The notes below the pieces were generated by a model that searched no databases, was not told where the DNA came from, and saw only the letters and a program-made list of their open reading frames with translations. 64,000 nucleotides of DNA from Erwinia typographi (GTDB taxonomy: Bacteria; Pseudomonadota; Gammaproteobacteria; Enterobacterales; Enterobacteriaceae): positions 94,696 to 158,695 of the forward strand of contig NZ_JRUQ01000044.1 in NCBI RefSeq assembly GCF_000773975.1, given 5' to 3'. Within the stretch, counting starts at the first letter, position 1. The number at the start of each line of letters is the position of its first letter. Positions 48,977-59,615 of this stretch are shown piece after piece. Made by a program: the position numbers and the translations under genes.

Positions 48977-51136
48977 CTAACCCGCTGAATCCGCATGGCT
49001 ATTCAATTTCCCTTCGGCTTTGTAAAAAGTTTGCCCGGAGGCTGCCCGCTGTTGCAACGCCCCGCACGGCGTAAACCGCTCGCCGTGAACCTGCATCAGC
49101 CGCTCTAATGTGTTCACCACCTGCGAGATCCCAAGACGGTCCATATAGCGAAACGGGCCGCCCAGGAAAGGAGGGAAACCGATGCCAAAGACCGCGCCGA
49201 TGTCGCCATCCCTGGCACCGTGAATAACGCCTTCATCCAGCGTTCTCGCCGCTTCGTTCAGCATCATCATCACGCAGCGCTCCGTTACTGACTCTGCGTT
49301 GAGACGCGCTTCGGGCTTCAGGTTAAGCAGCTTGTACACGCTCTGGTCAACGGACTTTTTAGCGCCGAACTTTTTACCGCCGTAAAGATAGAAGCCCCGA
49401 CCATTTTTGCGCCCTTTACGGTTGTCGTTCAGCACCGCATCAAAGGCTTCCGGCGCGTTGAAACGCTCTCCCCAGGCTTTTTCCAGCACGGGCATGATGT
49501 GGGTGCCTACGTCAATTCCCACTTCATCCAGTAGCTGAATCGGCCCTACCGGGAAGCCAAACCTGACCAGCGCCCGGTCGATAGCCTCAATCGGCTCTCC
49601 TTCCAGCAGGCAGCGCATCGCTTCAATAATATAGGGAGCCAGAATACGGTTAACATAAAAGCCCGCGCGATCGGCTACCACAATCGGCGTTTTACCCTGC
49701 TTCTTCGCCAGAGCCACTACGGTGGCGACCGTTTCTGCCGCAGTATGTTGATGAGGGATAACCTCCACCAGCGGCATTTTGTCGACCGGGCTGAAGTAGT
49801 GCAGGCCAATGACGTTTTGCGGCCGTTGAGCGTTAGCCGCAATATCGGCGATCGGCAGTGAGGAGGTGTTAGAAGCAAAAATCGTGTCGACTGAGGTATT
49901 CGCCTCCACCTCGGCCACCATTTTTTGCTTCAGCGTCAGATCTTCAAATACCGCTTCGATAATCACGTCGCGATGCCGGAATCCCTGATAATCAGTACCG
50001 CCGCCGATCAATGCCATCTGCCGCTGCCGTTCAGCCGCACGGATATGTCGGCGCTGCACGCTTTTCGTCAGCGCATCCCAACTGTATTTCATCGCATGAT
50101 TAATACCTTCAGGATTGATGTCTTTGATACGCACCGACAGCCCGCCTCGCGTTGCCGTGACCAGGGCAATTCCGCCGCCCATTAACCCGCCGCCAAGCAC
50201 GCCCACTGACTTCACCTCGCGGGGGTTGGCGTCAGCGCCCCGCTCTTTTTTCATGGCGGTAGTGGCGAAGAAAATGCTGCGCAGCGCCGCCGATTCCGCC
50301 GTCATCGCCAGCTCGCCAAAGGCTTTCGCCTCCTCCGAGTAGCCAATATGGCTGCCCTTGCACAGGCCGGTTTTGACCACCGACAGGATTTTGCGGGTGG
50401 CGGGATAGTTGCCTTTGGTTTTCGCTTCGGTCTGTTTACTCGCCATCGCAAACAGCAGCGCCCGGCCTGCGGGAGCATTCAGCAGCCGCTCGCCCAGCGG
50501 CAGCGTTTTGCGGGGCTTGCGGCCTTTTAACGCCATGTTCACCGCCGTTTCCAGCAGAATAGCCTGAGGAACCGCTTCTTCCACCAGCCCTATTTTTAGC
50601 GCCTGCTTCGCCCGCAGCGTTTTGCCGGTCAGGATCAAGTCCAGCGCTTTTGAGGCACCAATCAGCCTCGGTAACCGCTGCGTCCCGCCCGATCCCGGCA
50701 GCAATCCCAGTTGGACCTCCGGCAGACCAAGGCGGGTTTTGTCATCCAGCGAACAAACGCGCTGATTGCAGGCCAGCGCCAGCTCCAGACCGCCGCCCAG
50801 GCAGGCGCCGTGGATCGCCGCAATAACCGGAACCGACAGCGAGGAAATTTCCGCCATCACCTTCTGCCCCGCCAGCGCCAGCGTTTCGGCTTCCTGCGCC
50901 GTTTGGCAGGCCGCTATCATTGAGATATCCGCGCCGGCAATAAACGAGTCGGGCTTGCCGGAAATCAGCACCAGCCCCGCAAGGTGCGGATTGCTGCGCG
51001 CTTTGGCAATCACCTCGCGGATCTGCCCGGCAAACTCCGCCTTTAGCGTATTCATTTTCTCGCCGGGGACGTCAATGACGATCACGCCGACGTTATCCAG
51101 CCGCATCGTCAGGCTAAAAGCCGAGGTATTTTGCAT
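48977..51136 (-). CDS. fadJ: fatty acid oxidation complex alpha subunit FadJ
   Basis: Enoyl-CoA hydratase and 3-hydroxyacyl-CoA dehydrogenase of the FadIJ complex. 719 residues. Crotonase domain about 1-190 ([40 protein letters not shown]), NAD-binding [18 protein letters not shown] near 310, and [15 protein letters not shown] in the dehydrogenase. Starts one base after fadI. Expected to be repressed by FadR through the fadI promoter. Confidence 0.97.
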   Translation of the reverse strand: MQNTSAFSLTMRLDNVGVIVIDVPGEKMNTLKAEFAGQIREVIAKARSNPHLAGLVLISGKPDSFIAGADISMIAACQTAQEAETLALAGQKVMAEISSLSVPVIAAIHGACLGGGLELALACNQRVCSLDDKTRLGLPEVQLGLLPGSGGTQRLPRLIGASKALDLILTGKTLRAKQALKIGLVEEAVPQAILLETAVNMALKGRKPRKTLPLGERLLNAPAGRALLFAMASKQTEAKTKGNYPATRKILSVVKTGLCKGSHIGYSEEAKAFGELAMTAESAALRSIFFATTAMKKERGADANPREVKSVGVLGGGLMGGGIALVTATRGGLSVRIKDINPEGINHAMKYSWDALTKSVQRRHIRAAERQRQMALIGGGTDYQGFRHRDVIIEAVFEDLTLKQKMVAEVEANTSVDTIFASNTSSLPIADIAANAQRPQNVIGLHYFSPVDKMPLVEVIPHQHTAAETVATVVALAKKQGKTPIVVADRAGFYVNRILAPYIIEAMRCLLEGEPIEAIDRALVRFGFPVGPIQLLDEVGIDVGTHIMPVLEKAWGERFNAPEAFDAVLNDNRKGRKNGRGFYLYGGKKFGAKKSVDQSVYKLLNLKPEARLNAESVTERCVMMMLNEAARTLDEGVIHGARDGDIGAVFGIGFPPFLGGPFRYMDRLGISQVVNTLERLMQVHGERFTPCGALQQRAASGQTFYKAEGKLNSHADSAG

Positions 51137-51137
51137 A

Positions 51138-52448
51138 TTATTCCGCCTCCAGCACCATTGCCGCGCCTAAACCGCCAGCGGCACAGGCCGTCACCAGCCC
51201 CAGACCGCCGCCGCGACGACGTAGCTCGTTCAGCGTCTGGGTAATCATTCTGGCGCCGGTAGCCGCAAAGGGATGCCCGTAAGCAATTGAGCCGCCCAGC
51301 ACGTTAAATTTCTCTTCATTCACCTCGCCCAATGCATGAGGACGATTTAACACCTCGCGGGCGAAGCGCTCATCGGCAAACATTTTCAGGTTAGCCAGCG
51401 TCTGGGCGGCAAACGCCTCGTGCATGTCGATCAGCGTCAGATCGTTCAGGGTGATCCCCGCCCTGTCCAGCGCCAGCGGGGAGGCATAAGAAGGCCCCAG
51501 CAGCATATCCTGCCGGACGTCGATGGCGGTGAAAGCGTAGCTGCGCAGATAGCCCAGCGGCGCCACCTCCAGCTCTTTGGCGCGGGATTCGGTCATCAGT
51601 ACCACCGCCGCGGCCCCATCGGTCAGCGGCGTACTGTTGGCGGCGGTGACGGTCCCGTGCTGGCGATCGAAGGCCGGACGCAGGCGCGTATAGTCTTCAA
51701 GCGTGGAATCCGTGCGGACATTGTTGTCCTGCTGAAAGGCTTTGCGCCAGGGAGGCACAAAGGCGGTCATCACCTCACCGGCCAGCCGTCCGTCCTGCCA
51801 GGCCCTCGCGGCACGCTGATGTGAACGGTGCGCCAGCGCATCCTGCTGCTGACGAGTGATGCCGTAGCTTTTCGCCATTTGTTCCGCCGTGTCGCCCATC
51901 CGCAGTCCGGTTGAGTATTCCGCCACGGCGGGTGGCACCGGCAGCAGGTCGCGCGGGCGAAGCTGGCTGAACAGCTTCATTTTTTGCGAAAAGCTTTTAG
52001 CCTTGCTGAGGTCGACCAGCACCCGGCCCAGCTTTTTACTGACGCCGATGGGCAGCACGGATGAAGAGTCGGCGCCGCCGGCAATACCGGCCTGGATAGT
52101 CCCCGCCAGCAGGCTCTCCGCGACGTTAGCCACCGCCTGAAAGCTGGTGGCGCAGGCGCGGCTGACGCTGTAGGCATCGGTCTGTACGCTAAGGCCGCTT
52201 GCCAGCACAATTTCACGGGCGATGTTTGGCGCTTCAGGCATTTGCACAACCTGACCAAACACCAGCTGTTCAATCACCTCCGGCGGTAACTCGCTGCGCG
52301 CCAGCAGTTCGCTAATCACCATTCGTCCCAGCTCAATCGCCGGAATGCCGTGTAGCGCCGTAGCCTGACGGGCAAAAGGCGTTCGCAGCCCGTGTGTAAT
52401 CGCGATGCGTTCGCCCTGACGCGTCAGCAAAGGAAGCGCTTTGCTCAT
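51138..52448 (-). CDS. fadI: 3-ketoacyl-CoA thiolase FadI
   Basis: Thiolytic step of beta-oxidation, partner of FadJ. 436 residues, as E. coli. Nucleophilic Cys in [14 protein letters not shown]-terminal His and Cys in [11 protein letters not shown] and [13 protein letters not shown]. The ATG at 52448 has AAGGG well placed; an upstream GTG would overlap that site. A palindromic FadR-like operator lies 45 bases upstream. Confidence 0.97.
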   Translation of the reverse strand: MSKALPLLTRQGERIAITHGLRTPFARQATALHGIPAIELGRMVISELLARSELPPEVIEQLVFGQVVQMPEAPNIAREIVLASGLSVQTDAYSVSRACATSFQAVANVAESLLAGTIQAGIAGGADSSSVLPIGVSKKLGRVLVDLSKAKSFSQKMKLFSQLRPRDLLPVPPAVAEYSTGLRMGDTAEQMAKSYGITRQQQDALAHRSHQRAARAWQDGRLAGEVMTAFVPPWRKAFQQDNNVRTDSTLEDYTRLRPAFDRQHGTVTAANSTPLTDGAAAVVLMTESRAKELEVAPLGYLRSYAFTAIDVRQDMLLGPSYASPLALDRAGITLNDLTLIDMHEAFAAQTLANLKMFADERFAREVLNRPHALGEVNEEKFNVLGGSIAYGHPFAATGARMITQTLNELRRRGGGLGLVTACAAGGLGAAMVLEAE

Positions 52449-52492
52449 TCTGATCACCCTTAAGAAGAAATTCCGTACGGCATCATTGCCAA

Positions 52493-52507
52493 AGAGGTCT
52501 GACCTCT
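52493..52507. promoter_or_regulatory. FadR operator of fadIJ
   Basis: AGAGGTCTGACCTCT is a perfect 15-bp palindrome with the FadR core GGTC-N-GACC. It sits 45-59 bases upstream of the fadI start, below a TAAAAT that may be the -10. Confidence 0.82.
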
Positions 52508-52580
52508 AAGGTTAACCAGATTTTATCATTCTGCACGGGGATTAAGAGAAAATTGCGAGAGCAAACACGCTTTGCCTGAC

Positions 52581-52604
52581 AATGAGCGGGCGTCCCCACT
52601 CATT
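52581..52604 (-). terminator. stem-loop after yfcZ
   Basis: AATGAG / CTCATT flank a GGG/CCC inner stem, with small bulges, 16 bases after the yfcZ stop. No U-tract. Weak candidate. Confidence 0.35.
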
Positions 52605-52619
52605 ATCAACGGCCGGAGA

Positions 52620-52916
52620 CTAGCGCAGCGCCAGCTGAAAGATCATCGTTTCAGCCTGGCAGCTGAAGGTGAAATCGACATCAAGCTCTACGCCAGCAGG
52701 CTGTTCATTAAAGCGGGCGTTGATCACGCAGGGTTCGGATTCAACCTGGCGCGCCTTATCAGTCAGCTGTTTAAGCATCTCTTCAGCCTGCTGATGGTTG
52801 TCATACAGCTGGCTCCAGCTGGCGGTGCAGTCAGTGTTGTCCATGATAGTACCGACATCGACGCAGCAGCAGGCTGCGGTTTCATTGGCGCTGCATTTGT
52901 TAATGGCATGGGTCAT
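52620..52916 (-). CDS. yfcZ: YfcZ/YiiS family protein
   Basis: 98 residues, Cys-rich N terminus (KCSANETAACCCVDVGTIMD) and C-terminal FTFSCQAETMIFQLALR, as E. coli YfcZ. Function unknown; the invariant ACCCVD cluster suggests metal or redox chemistry. GGAGA lies seven bases before the ATG. Located between fadI and fadL as in K-12. Confidence 0.93.
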   Translation of the reverse strand: MTHAINKCSANETAACCCVDVGTIMDNTDCTASWSQLYDNHQQAEEMLKQLTDKARQVESEPCVINARFNEQPAGVELDVDFTFSCQAETMIFQLALR

Positions 52917-53154
52917 CGGAAATCTCCAGTTAGCCGCTTTGACAGCAGCAGATAGTGTAATCATGACTGACTATGTTACCCCTGACGTCAAAACTTGTCT
53001 GGTAACGCGCCGTGTTAGCGCCATTAAGTGACGAAAATCACAGTTAAAATTGATCCAGAACAAACTGAACGCAACGTGGTCATTTCGAACCGACAGCTTT
53101 TTGTTAAGCAGATCTCTTTTCTTGGATCATTTTTGAAATATCTACAAAACAATA

Positions 53155-53185
53155 TTGCAACATAACCACAGGTCGGACCTATACT
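53155..53185 (+). promoter_or_regulatory. fadL promoter
   Basis: TATACT (53180-53185) with TTGCAA (53155-53160) upstream; the 19-base spacing is long. FadR operator 1 overlaps the -10. Transcription would start near 53192, just before operator 2. Confidence 0.6.
53168..53182. promoter_or_regulatory. FadR operator 1 of fadL
   Basis: ACAGGTCGGACCTAT contains GGTC-N-GACC and overlaps the fadL -10. In E. coli a FadR site overlaps the fadL promoter in the same way. Confidence 0.78.
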
Positions 53186-53191
53186 TGGCGC

Positions 53192-53207
53192 ACTGGTCTG
53201 ATTTGTT
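53192..53207. promoter_or_regulatory. FadR operator 2 of fadL
   Basis: ACTGGTCTGATTTGTT matches the FadR consensus well in its left half. It lies just past the -10, 24 bases centre-to-centre from operator 1, reproducing the two-operator layout of E. coli fadL. Confidence 0.7.
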
Positions 53208-53294
53208 AGATGTATGTCAGCCCCTACAATTCGCGATCCCTTGTTACCTTACGTAACAGAGTTTAATAAAAATCAGATAAATGAGGTTGTGGTC

Positions 53295-54578
53295 ATGAAC
53301 CATAAAAACCTGTTTGCGAAGTCTGCGCTCGCAGCTGCAGTGGCAATTGTCTCTTCGAACGTTTATGCGGCCGGCTTTCAGCTGAATGAATTTTCTGCCA
53401 TAGGTCTGGGCCGTGCTTATTCCGGCGAAGGCGCTATGGGCGATACGGCGGCGTCAGCCAGCCGCAACCCCGCGACCATGGCGCTGATGGACCGCCCTAT
53501 GTTCTCCATCGGTGCAGTATTTATCGATCCTGATGTTGATATTAGCGGCAAGAGCCAGTCTGGCCGTAGCCTTGATGCGAATAATATTGCGCCGACGCAG
53601 TGGATCCCCAATATTCATTACGTGCAGCCTATTAACGACCAGTGGTGGTTAGGCGCGTCTGCCACCTCTAATTATGGTCTGGCGACAGAATTTAATAATG
53701 ACTACACCGCTGGCGGCTACGCCGGAAAAACTGACCTGCAAACCGTCAACTTTAATTTAAGCACCGCTTATCGCCTTAATCAGAACTTCAGCTTTGGCGT
53801 TGGGTTCGATGCGGTTTATGCGCGGGCTAAGATTGAACGTTATGCCGGTGAGTCCGGCGCGGCGCTGGGGATGCCAGCCGACACGCAGATTGCGCACCTG
53901 AAGGGCGATGAGTGGGGCTACGGCTGGAACGCCGGTATTCTTTATGAAGTGGACGAGAATAACCGCTACGGGTTTACCTACCGCTCTGAAGTGAAAGTCG
54001 ACTTTGACGGCGATTATAAGAGCAGTATTCCAACCTATATCAACCCAATTAACCAGGCGGGCAACTTCGGCCTGCCGTACGGCACCAGTGGCAACACCAT
54101 TCCTGGCTCACTGACGCTGAACCTGCCAGAGATGTGGGAGCTGTCCGGGTATAATAAAGTCGCGCCGCAGTGGGCCGTACACTACAGCCTGACCTACACC
54201 AGCTGGAGCCAGTTCCAGCAGCTGAAGGCCACCGGCAGCAATGGTCAGACGTTGTTCTATAAAGACGAAAGCTTTAAGGACGCCTACCGCATCGCGCTGG
54301 GCACCTCCTATTTCTACGACGATAACTGGACCTTCCGCACCGGTATCGCCTTTGATGACAGCCCGGTTCCGGCAGAAAACCGCTCTATCTCCATCCCGGA
54401 TCAGGATCGTCTGTGGCTGAGCGCCGGGGCTTCCTATGCCTTCAACCCGGATGCCTCTGTTGACGTTGGCGTCTCTTATATGCACGGCCAGCACGTCACC
54501 GTTCAGGAGGGTGACTACACCTTCAACTCAACCGGTAAGGCCTGGCTGTACGGCGCGAACTTTAACTACAAGTTCTAA
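53295..54578 (+). CDS. fadL: long-chain fatty acid outer-membrane transporter FadL
   Basis: 427 residues: signal peptide ending SSNVYA, then the hatch-domain start [20 protein letters not shown] and a 14-strand barrel ending in FNYKF with terminal Phe. Passes long-chain fatty acids through a lateral opening. About 19 residues shorter than E. coli, mainly in the loop before [15 protein letters not shown]. The start at 53295 gives the standard signal peptide. Confidence 0.96.
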   Translation: MNHKNLFAKSALAAAVAIVSSNVYAAGFQLNEFSAIGLGRAYSGEGAMGDTAASASRNPATMALMDRPMFSIGAVFIDPDVDISGKSQSGRSLDANNIAPTQWIPNIHYVQPINDQWWLGASATSNYGLATEFNNDYTAGGYAGKTDLQTVNFNLSTAYRLNQNFSFGVGFDAVYARAKIERYAGESGAALGMPADTQIAHLKGDEWGYGWNAGILYEVDENNRYGFTYRSEVKVDFDGDYKSSIPTYINPINQAGNFGLPYGTSGNTIPGSLTLNLPEMWELSGYNKVAPQWAVHYSLTYTSWSQFQQLKATGSNGQTLFYKDESFKDAYRIALGTSYFYDDNWTFRTGIAFDDSPVPAENRSISIPDQDRLWLSAGASYAFNPDASVDVGVSYMHGQHVTVQEGDYTFNSTGKAWLYGANFNYKF

Positions 54579-54595
54579 ACGTCGGCTGCAAAAGC

Positions 54596-54625
54596 AAAAG
54601 GCCTGTCGCAAGACAGGCCTTTTTT
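54596..54625. terminator. bidirectional terminator between fadL and mlaA
   Basis: AAAAGGCCTGTC, loop GCAA, GACAGGCC, six T residues. A-tract and T-tract on either side suit both convergent genes. Confidence 0.93.
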
Positions 54626-54644
54626 ATTGCGCAACAAACCGGCT

Positions 54645-55406
54645 TTAGTTTGAATCGATATCGTTCAGATCGTCCTGAATTGCCGAGGCGTTGGGGTTTT
54701 CCTGCGGGATAAGCTGGCCGTCGCTGGCGAGGAAATCGTGGTGCTGGAAATAAGCGGCACGGACAAAGGCATACGGATCCTGCGAGTTGTGCAGAAGCGC
54801 ATCCGAATCCAGCAGCTGGGCACGGGTTTCCACCCCTTCCAGCGCCCATTTGCCTGCCGACATCCACCAGGTCAGCCAGCTGAGCGGCGCATAGAGATCG
54901 TCCACCAGCCCGCCAACGTCTTCACGCGGCGTGAAGCTGCCGTAGCCCGGCACCTCCACGTAAGGACCGTAGCCCACGCCATAGTTGCCCAGGGTGCTGC
55001 CAAAGCGGCGCGGTTCCTCTTTTGCCAGCTTAGGATTCGCCATACTCGCCACGTCAATAAAGCCGCCCATCCCCAGCAGGGTGTTCAGGAAGAAGCGGTT
55101 GAAGTGGACCATCGCTTTATAAGGTTTTCCCTCAATAAAGTAGTTCACCATGGTCGAAGGTTCATTGAGGTTGCTGAAGAAGTTACTCAACCCGCTACGG
55201 GCAGGCACCGGCACGTAATCACGCCAGGCCACCGCCACAGGACGCACCACATAAGGATCCAGCACGTTGTAGTTGAAGTTGAACATCGAGCGGTTAAAGC
55301 TCTCAAACGGATCTGACCGCCCCTGCGGCTGGTCCGCCGTGTTCGAACTGGCACACCCAATCAGCAGCACGCTGGCTAGCGCTACGCCCGTCACGCGGTA
55401 GCTCAT
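54645..55406 (-). CDS. mlaA: MlaA lipoprotein (VacJ), retrograde phospholipid transport
   Basis: 253 residues. Lipobox LIGC at residues 16-19 after a short signal sequence; outer-membrane component of the Mla pathway that removes misplaced phospholipid from the outer leaflet. SDPFESFNRSMFNFNYNVLD, GMGGFIDVASMANPKL and QENPNASAIQDDL match E. coli MlaA. Follows the ccm operon by 33 bases on the same strand. Confidence 0.96.
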   Translation of the reverse strand: MSYRVTGVALASVLLIGCASSNTADQPQGRSDPFESFNRSMFNFNYNVLDPYVVRPVAVAWRDYVPVPARSGLSNFFSNLNEPSTMVNYFIEGKPYKAMVHFNRFFLNTLLGMGGFIDVASMANPKLAKEEPRRFGSTLGNYGVGYGPYVEVPGYGSFTPREDVGGLVDDLYAPLSWLTWWMSAGKWALEGVETRAQLLDSDALLHNSQDPYAFVRAAYFQHHDFLASDGQLIPQENPNASAIQDDLNDIDSN

Positions 55407-55439
55407 ATCTTTCTCCCTGTCGTCAATGTAATACCGCCG

Positions 55440-56651
55440 TTACGGCTGCTGCTGATTAATCTCAACAGACAGCTGCTGGTGACCATCAAATGGCGAGACG
55501 GCGCTGGTGCCAAACCAGTCCCCAGGCTGTGGATTGGCACTGCCGTCGCGCGAGATACGCACCCGAACCTGAACCTGATGCTGGGCAGAAAGAAGGCGCT
55601 CCGGCATCATGGCATTGCTGTCATCCAGCGTCAGCGATAAAGGAAAATGGCTTAACGGTAATTTTTTCACCGCCACCGGGACGGGAGAAACACCATCAGC
55701 AACGGAAATATACAACACTCCGCCAGCCGGCAACATTTTTTCTGCCCCGGCAGCCAGGCTGACGGAAAGCGCCAGATGGCTGTTTTGCTTACCGGATTCC
55801 GTTTTAGCCTGTTCGATACTGCGTTGGATCATCGCCACCCGCTTATCGTCAGCTGGTAACAATTGTAACATCTTTTGCCAGTTGGCAATGGCCTCAGGGT
55901 AACGCTGCTGGCTAAAAGCATTAAATGCCAACAGACTCAGCACCCGTAAATTGCCGCCGTCGGTTTTAAGCATCTCATTAAGCATCACTCCAGCCTGACG
56001 ATTATCTTCCGGGTCCGGTGAACGGGTCAGAACATCCGCATAGCTTAGCTTCACTTCTGGGTTATCGGGCGCCAGCTGCATCGCGTGCTGAAAAGCCTGG
56101 GTGGCGGTGGCGGCATTATTCAGCACCATGCCTATCCGGCCCAGCATCAGCCAGTCATTGACGTTCTGCGGATCCTGTTGCAATGAGCTGCGTACGCCCA
56201 GGCCGAGCCTGGCCAGTTCCTCCATGTTCAGCGGCCTGGCGTTCGGGTCCATCACCTGAGCGCGCAGAGCCGGCAGATCGTTTTGCACCTGCTGCCAGGA
56301 CATCACCTGAGCAAAACCTCCGGTCTTGAAATAGAAGCCCAGGCTGACCACCACCAGCACCAGCATCCCCGGCACCAGCACCCAGCGGCCCACGCTGCGC
56401 TCCACGATCTCTTCATCCTGAGGTATATCCAGCAGGAGCGTCTGCTGTAGCTCGCGAATCATCTGCTGTCGCTCGCCCACCACGCCCTGCTCTTCATCCT
56501 CCTCCAGCTCTTTCAGCCGCTGGTGATAGAAGGACTTGTTCAGCGCATCGCGTGCGATCGCCACCGGACGATGCTTGCGCCCTCCGGCAATCAGCAACAG
56601 CGCGCAGGAGGCGACGAGCAGTCCGAAAAGGGTTAACCAGAATCCACCCAT
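55440..56651 (-). CDS. ccmI: cytochrome c biogenesis protein CcmI (TPR, heme lyase subunit)
   Basis: 403 residues. N-terminal TM segment (LTLFGLLVASCALLLIAGG), cytoplasmic stretch, second TM (WVLVPGMLVLVVVSLGFYF), then a periplasmic TPR domain (about 150-270) and a C-terminal domain that bind apocytochrome c. In K-12 this part is fused to CcmH; here it is a separate gene whose ATG overlaps the ccmH stop by one base. Confidence 0.92.
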   Translation of the reverse strand: MGGFWLTLFGLLVASCALLLIAGGRKHRPVAIARDALNKSFYHQRLKELEEDEEQGVVGERQQMIRELQQTLLLDIPQDEEIVERSVGRWVLVPGMLVLVVVSLGFYFKTGGFAQVMSWQQVQNDLPALRAQVMDPNARPLNMEELARLGLGVRSSLQQDPQNVNDWLMLGRIGMVLNNAATATQAFQHAMQLAPDNPEVKLSYADVLTRSPDPEDNRQAGVMLNEMLKTDGGNLRVLSLLAFNAFSQQRYPEAIANWQKMLQLLPADDKRVAMIQRSIEQAKTESGKQNSHLALSVSLAAGAEKMLPAGGVLYISVADGVSPVPVAVKKLPLSHFPLSLTLDDSNAMMPERLLSAQHQVQVRVRISRDGSANPQPGDWFGTSAVSPFDGHQQLSVEINQQQP

Positions 56652-57109
56652 TATTGCTTCCTGTTATTCTTTAAGAGCGCGTTCAGGCGCTGTTGCTGTT
56701 CCGCATTGATCTCGTCATCCAGCGGGCGCTTTCTGCTGCGCAGAATAATCACCAGCGCGCCAATAATGACAAACAGCGCCGGACCGGCCCAGAGCACAAG
56801 GGTTGAGGGCATAACCGGCGGCTCATAGGTGACGAAATTGCCGTAGCGCGCCACCATATATTGCCTGACCTGATCCGGTGTCTGCCCACTTTGCAGCAGC
56901 TCGTAAACCTTCAGCCTCATGTCGCTGGCGATCATCGAATTGGAATCCGCAATGCTGTTGTTCTGGCACTTAGGGCAGCGGAGTGATTCGGTCAGATGAC
57001 GATACTGCTGCTCCTGCCCGACCGAGGTAAATTTATAGGTATCAATATTATCAGCCAGCGCAGCGCAGCTGATCAGCAGGGCCAGCAACAGGCCTGACCA
57101 ACACTTCAT
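56651..57109 (-). CDS. ccmH: cytochrome c biogenesis protein CcmH (thiol oxidoreductase)
   Basis: 152 residues with signal peptide and C-terminal TM helix. LRCPKCQNNSIADS holds the redox CxxC of the LRCxxC family, which reduces or holds the apocytochrome heme-binding cysteines. Stand-alone short form. Overlaps ccmG as ATGA. Confidence 0.95.
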   Translation of the reverse strand: MKCWSGLLLALLISCAALADNIDTYKFTSVGQEQQYRHLTESLRCPKCQNNSIADSNSMIASDMRLKVYELLQSGQTPDQVRQYMVARYGNFVTYEPPVMPSTLVLWAGPALFVIIGALVIILRSRKRPLDDEINAEQQQRLNALLKNNRKQ

Positions 57110-57663
57110 GCGCCAGCCTCCCTGCTGTATTTATCCCATAGCGGCTTTACCTCACGCTGCCAGACGTCGTCGTTCATATCACCGGCGTGACGATAGCGAA
57201 TAATTCCTTTGCCATCGATCAGGAACGTTTCCGGCGCGCCATAGACGCCCAGATCCAATCCCAGCATACCGTCGCCGTCATACAGACTCAGCGCATAGGG
57301 GTTGCCAAGCGAGTTCAGCCAGTTAATCGCCTTATTACGATCGTCTTTATAATTCAGCCCCACCACGCGAACCCCCTGCGACGCCAGCGTATTGAGATAC
57401 TGATGCTCTGCGCGACAGGTCGGACACCAGGTTGCCCAGACGTTCAGCAGGATCGGCTTACCGTCGGTCAGCACTGACTGATCGTAGGTTTTGCCCGGCA
57501 GATCCAGCGACTCCAGCTTAAAGACCGGCACCGGTTTTCCCACCAGCGCAGACTCCAGCAGCGTGGGATCGTCACCGTTAGCGTTACGATTGAGCTGCCA
57601 CATCAGCGCCGCCGCCAGCAGCAGGAACAGCACCAAAGGGATATAAAGAATTTTGCGGTTCAT
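57106..57663 (-). CDS. ccmG: thiol:disulfide interchange protein CcmG/DsbE
   Basis: 185 residues, the E. coli length. Membrane anchor (LYIPLVLFLLLAAALMWQL) and periplasmic thioredoxin domain with WATWCPTCRAEH. Keeps apocytochrome cysteines reduced. The ATG at 57663 overlaps the ccmF stop, excluding a longer frame. Confidence 0.96.
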   Translation of the reverse strand: MNRKILYIPLVLFLLLAAALMWQLNRNANGDDPTLLESALVGKPVPVFKLESLDLPGKTYDQSVLTDGKPILLNVWATWCPTCRAEHQYLNTLASQGVRVVGLNYKDDRNKAINWLNSLGNPYALSLYDGDGMLGLDLGVYGAPETFLIDGKGIIRYRHAGDMNDDVWQREVKPLWDKYSREAGA

Positions 57664-59615
57664 GCCAGCTCCTTCTGCGCTTTCCTGCGTGAACGATAGC
57701 GCGGATCGCACAGGCAGAAAATTCCGCCAACGGCCATAAATACGCCGCCGAACCAGATCCAACGAACGAAAGGCTTGTAGTAAATGCGCACTGCCCAGGA
57801 GTTATCGCCCAGCTCTTCGCCCAAAGCGGCGTACAGATCGCGGGTGAATCCCCCGTTGATCGCCGCCTCCGTCATCATGGTGTGGGCCACGCTGTAGTAG
57901 CGCTTCTCCGCGTGCAGCGTCGCTTCATGCTCGCCGTTACGCGTCACGTCGATAATCCCCACGCCGCCGGAGTAGTTCGGCCCCTGTAAGCTGTGCACAT
58001 CACGAAAGGTGAAGTGGTAATTGTGAATATCTACCGAGTCGCCCGGCCGCATTCTGACATCGCGCTCCACGCTGTAGTTTTGGCTGAAGGCGATGCCGAT
58101 AACGGTCACGGCTACGCCAAGGTGGCCCAGCACCATGCCCCAGTGGCTGCGGGAAAGATGCGTTAAGCCCTTCAAGAAACTATGCCGGTGCGTGGCGCGC
58201 TCGTGCAGTTCCATCAGCGTCAGGAAGATGACCCAGATCGACATCAGCAGGCCGACAACGGCCATCGCCTCAATGCGATCCTGCATCAGCCACGGCAGCA
58301 CGATCGACAGCGCCAGCGTGCCGACTACCGCTACCGCCAGCCGCTTCCACAGCTTCTGCGGCTCGTCACGACGCCAGCGCACCAGCGGACCGATGCCAAG
58401 CATCAGGGCCATCGGCGCCATCAGCCAGGTAAACAGCGAATTAAAGAACGGCTCGCCAATCGAAATACTGCCAAGTCCCAGCTGTTTGTGCACCAGCGGC
58501 AGCAGCGTACCAAGCAGTACGACCAGCATGGCGGCAATCAGCAGCACGTTGTTGCCCAGCAGGAAAGATTCGCGCGACCAGACTTCATTCTGCACCCGGC
58601 TGCGCACCTTGCCGCCTTTAATGGCATACAGCAGCAGCGAGCTGCCGATGACGATGACCAGGAAAGCAAGGATAAACATGCCGCGCGCCGGATCGGAAGC
58701 AAACGAGTGGACGGAGACCAGCACGCCGGATCGCACCAGGAAGGTGCCCAGCAGGCTCAGCGAAAAGGCGGTAATAGCCAACAGTACCGTCCAGGCTTTG
58801 AACGTGCCGCGTTTCTCGGTCACCGCCAGCGAGTGGATAAGCGCAGTGCCAGCCAGCCACGGCATAAAGGAAGCATTTTCTACCGGGTCCCAGAACCACC
58901 AGCCGCCCCAGCCCAGCTCATAGTAAGCCCAGGCCGATCCGAGCACGATGCCGATGGTCAGAAAGATCCACGCCGCCGTGGTCCACGGGCGTGACCAGCG
59001 CGCCCAGGCGGTATCCAGCCTGCCAGCCATGAGCGAGGCGATGGCGAAGGCAAAAGCCACGGAGAAGCCGACATAGCCCATATACAGCAGCGGCGGATGG
59101 AAGATCAGGCCGATATCCTGCAACATCGGATTCAGATCGCTGCCGTCAATCGGGAAGTCCGGCAGCGTTCGGGTAAAGGGATTCGAGGTCAGGGTAATAA
59201 ACAGCAGAAAACCGAGGTTAATCATCCCCATTACCGCCAGCACGCGGGCGATGGAATCCATCGGCATTCCCCGGCTGAACAGCGCCACCGCCAGCGTCCA
59301 GGTGCTCAGCAGCAGCAGCCAGAGCAGTAGCGATCCCTCATGCGCGCCCCAGGTTGCCGCAATGCGATAATAAACCGGCAGCAGCGTGTTGGAGTTGGTG
59401 GCGACGTAGGCCACGCTGAAATCGTTCACCACGAATGCGTGCACCAGCACCGCAAAAGCCCCCAGCACGCAGGCAAACAGCGCGTAGCTCAGCGGCCGCG
59501 CCAGCCCCATCAGACGACGGTCCTGACGGGAGGCGCCCCACAGCGGATAGAGACTTAACAACAGTGAAATAGCCAGCGCCAGGCAGAGCAGAAAGCTGCC
59601 GATTTCCGGCATCAT
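57660..59615 (-). CDS. ccmF: heme lyase subunit CcmF
   Basis: 651 residues, about 15 TM helices. Tryptophan-rich WWD motif [19 protein letters not shown] and surrounding conserved histidines. With CcmH and CcmI attaches heme to apocytochrome c. Overlaps ccmE as ATGA. Confidence 0.97.
   Translation of the reverse strand: MMPEIGSFLLCLALAISLLLSLYPLWGASRQDRRLMGLARPLSYALFACVLGAFAVLVHAFVVNDFSVAYVATNSNTLLPVYYRIAATWGAHEGSLLLWLLLLSTWTLAVALFSRGMPMDSIARVLAVMGMINLGFLLFITLTSNPFTRTLPDFPIDGSDLNPMLQDIGLIFHPPLLYMGYVGFSVAFAFAIASLMAGRLDTAWARWSRPWTTAAWIFLTIGIVLGSAWAYYELGWGGWWFWDPVENASFMPWLAGTALIHSLAVTEKRGTFKAWTVLLAITAFSLSLLGTFLVRSGVLVSVHSFASDPARGMFILAFLVIVIGSSLLLYAIKGGKVRSRVQNEVWSRESFLLGNNVLLIAAMLVVLLGTLLPLVHKQLGLGSISIGEPFFNSLFTWLMAPMALMLGIGPLVRWRRDEPQKLWKRLAVAVVGTLALSIVLPWLMQDRIEAMAVVGLLMSIWVIFLTLMELHERATHRHSFLKGLTHLSRSHWGMVLGHLGVAVTVIGIAFSQNYSVERDVRMRPGDSVDIHNYHFTFRDVHSLQGPNYSGGVGIIDVTRNGEHEATLHAEKRYYSVAHTMMTEAAINGGFTRDLYAALGEELGDNSWAVRIYYKPFVRWIWFGGVFMAVGGIFCLCDPRYRSRRKAQKELA

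Larger units (their letters stand above)
52917..53294. other. yfcZ-fadL divergent region (378 bases)
   Basis: No gene seen. The right side holds the fadL promoter with two FadR sites and a leader of roughly 100 bases. A run through 53214-53294 is open in the fadL frame, but it lies in the leader and lacks a ribosome site. Confidence 0.6.

Noticed and set aside
53214..53294. N-terminal extension of FadL
   Set aside because: It would precede the signal peptide with an unrelated segment and overlaps the untranslated leader just after operator 2.
58093..58923. 276-codon open frame antisense to ccmF
   Set aside because: Ser/Arg/Pro-rich shadow of a conserved membrane-protein gene, with no supporting signals.
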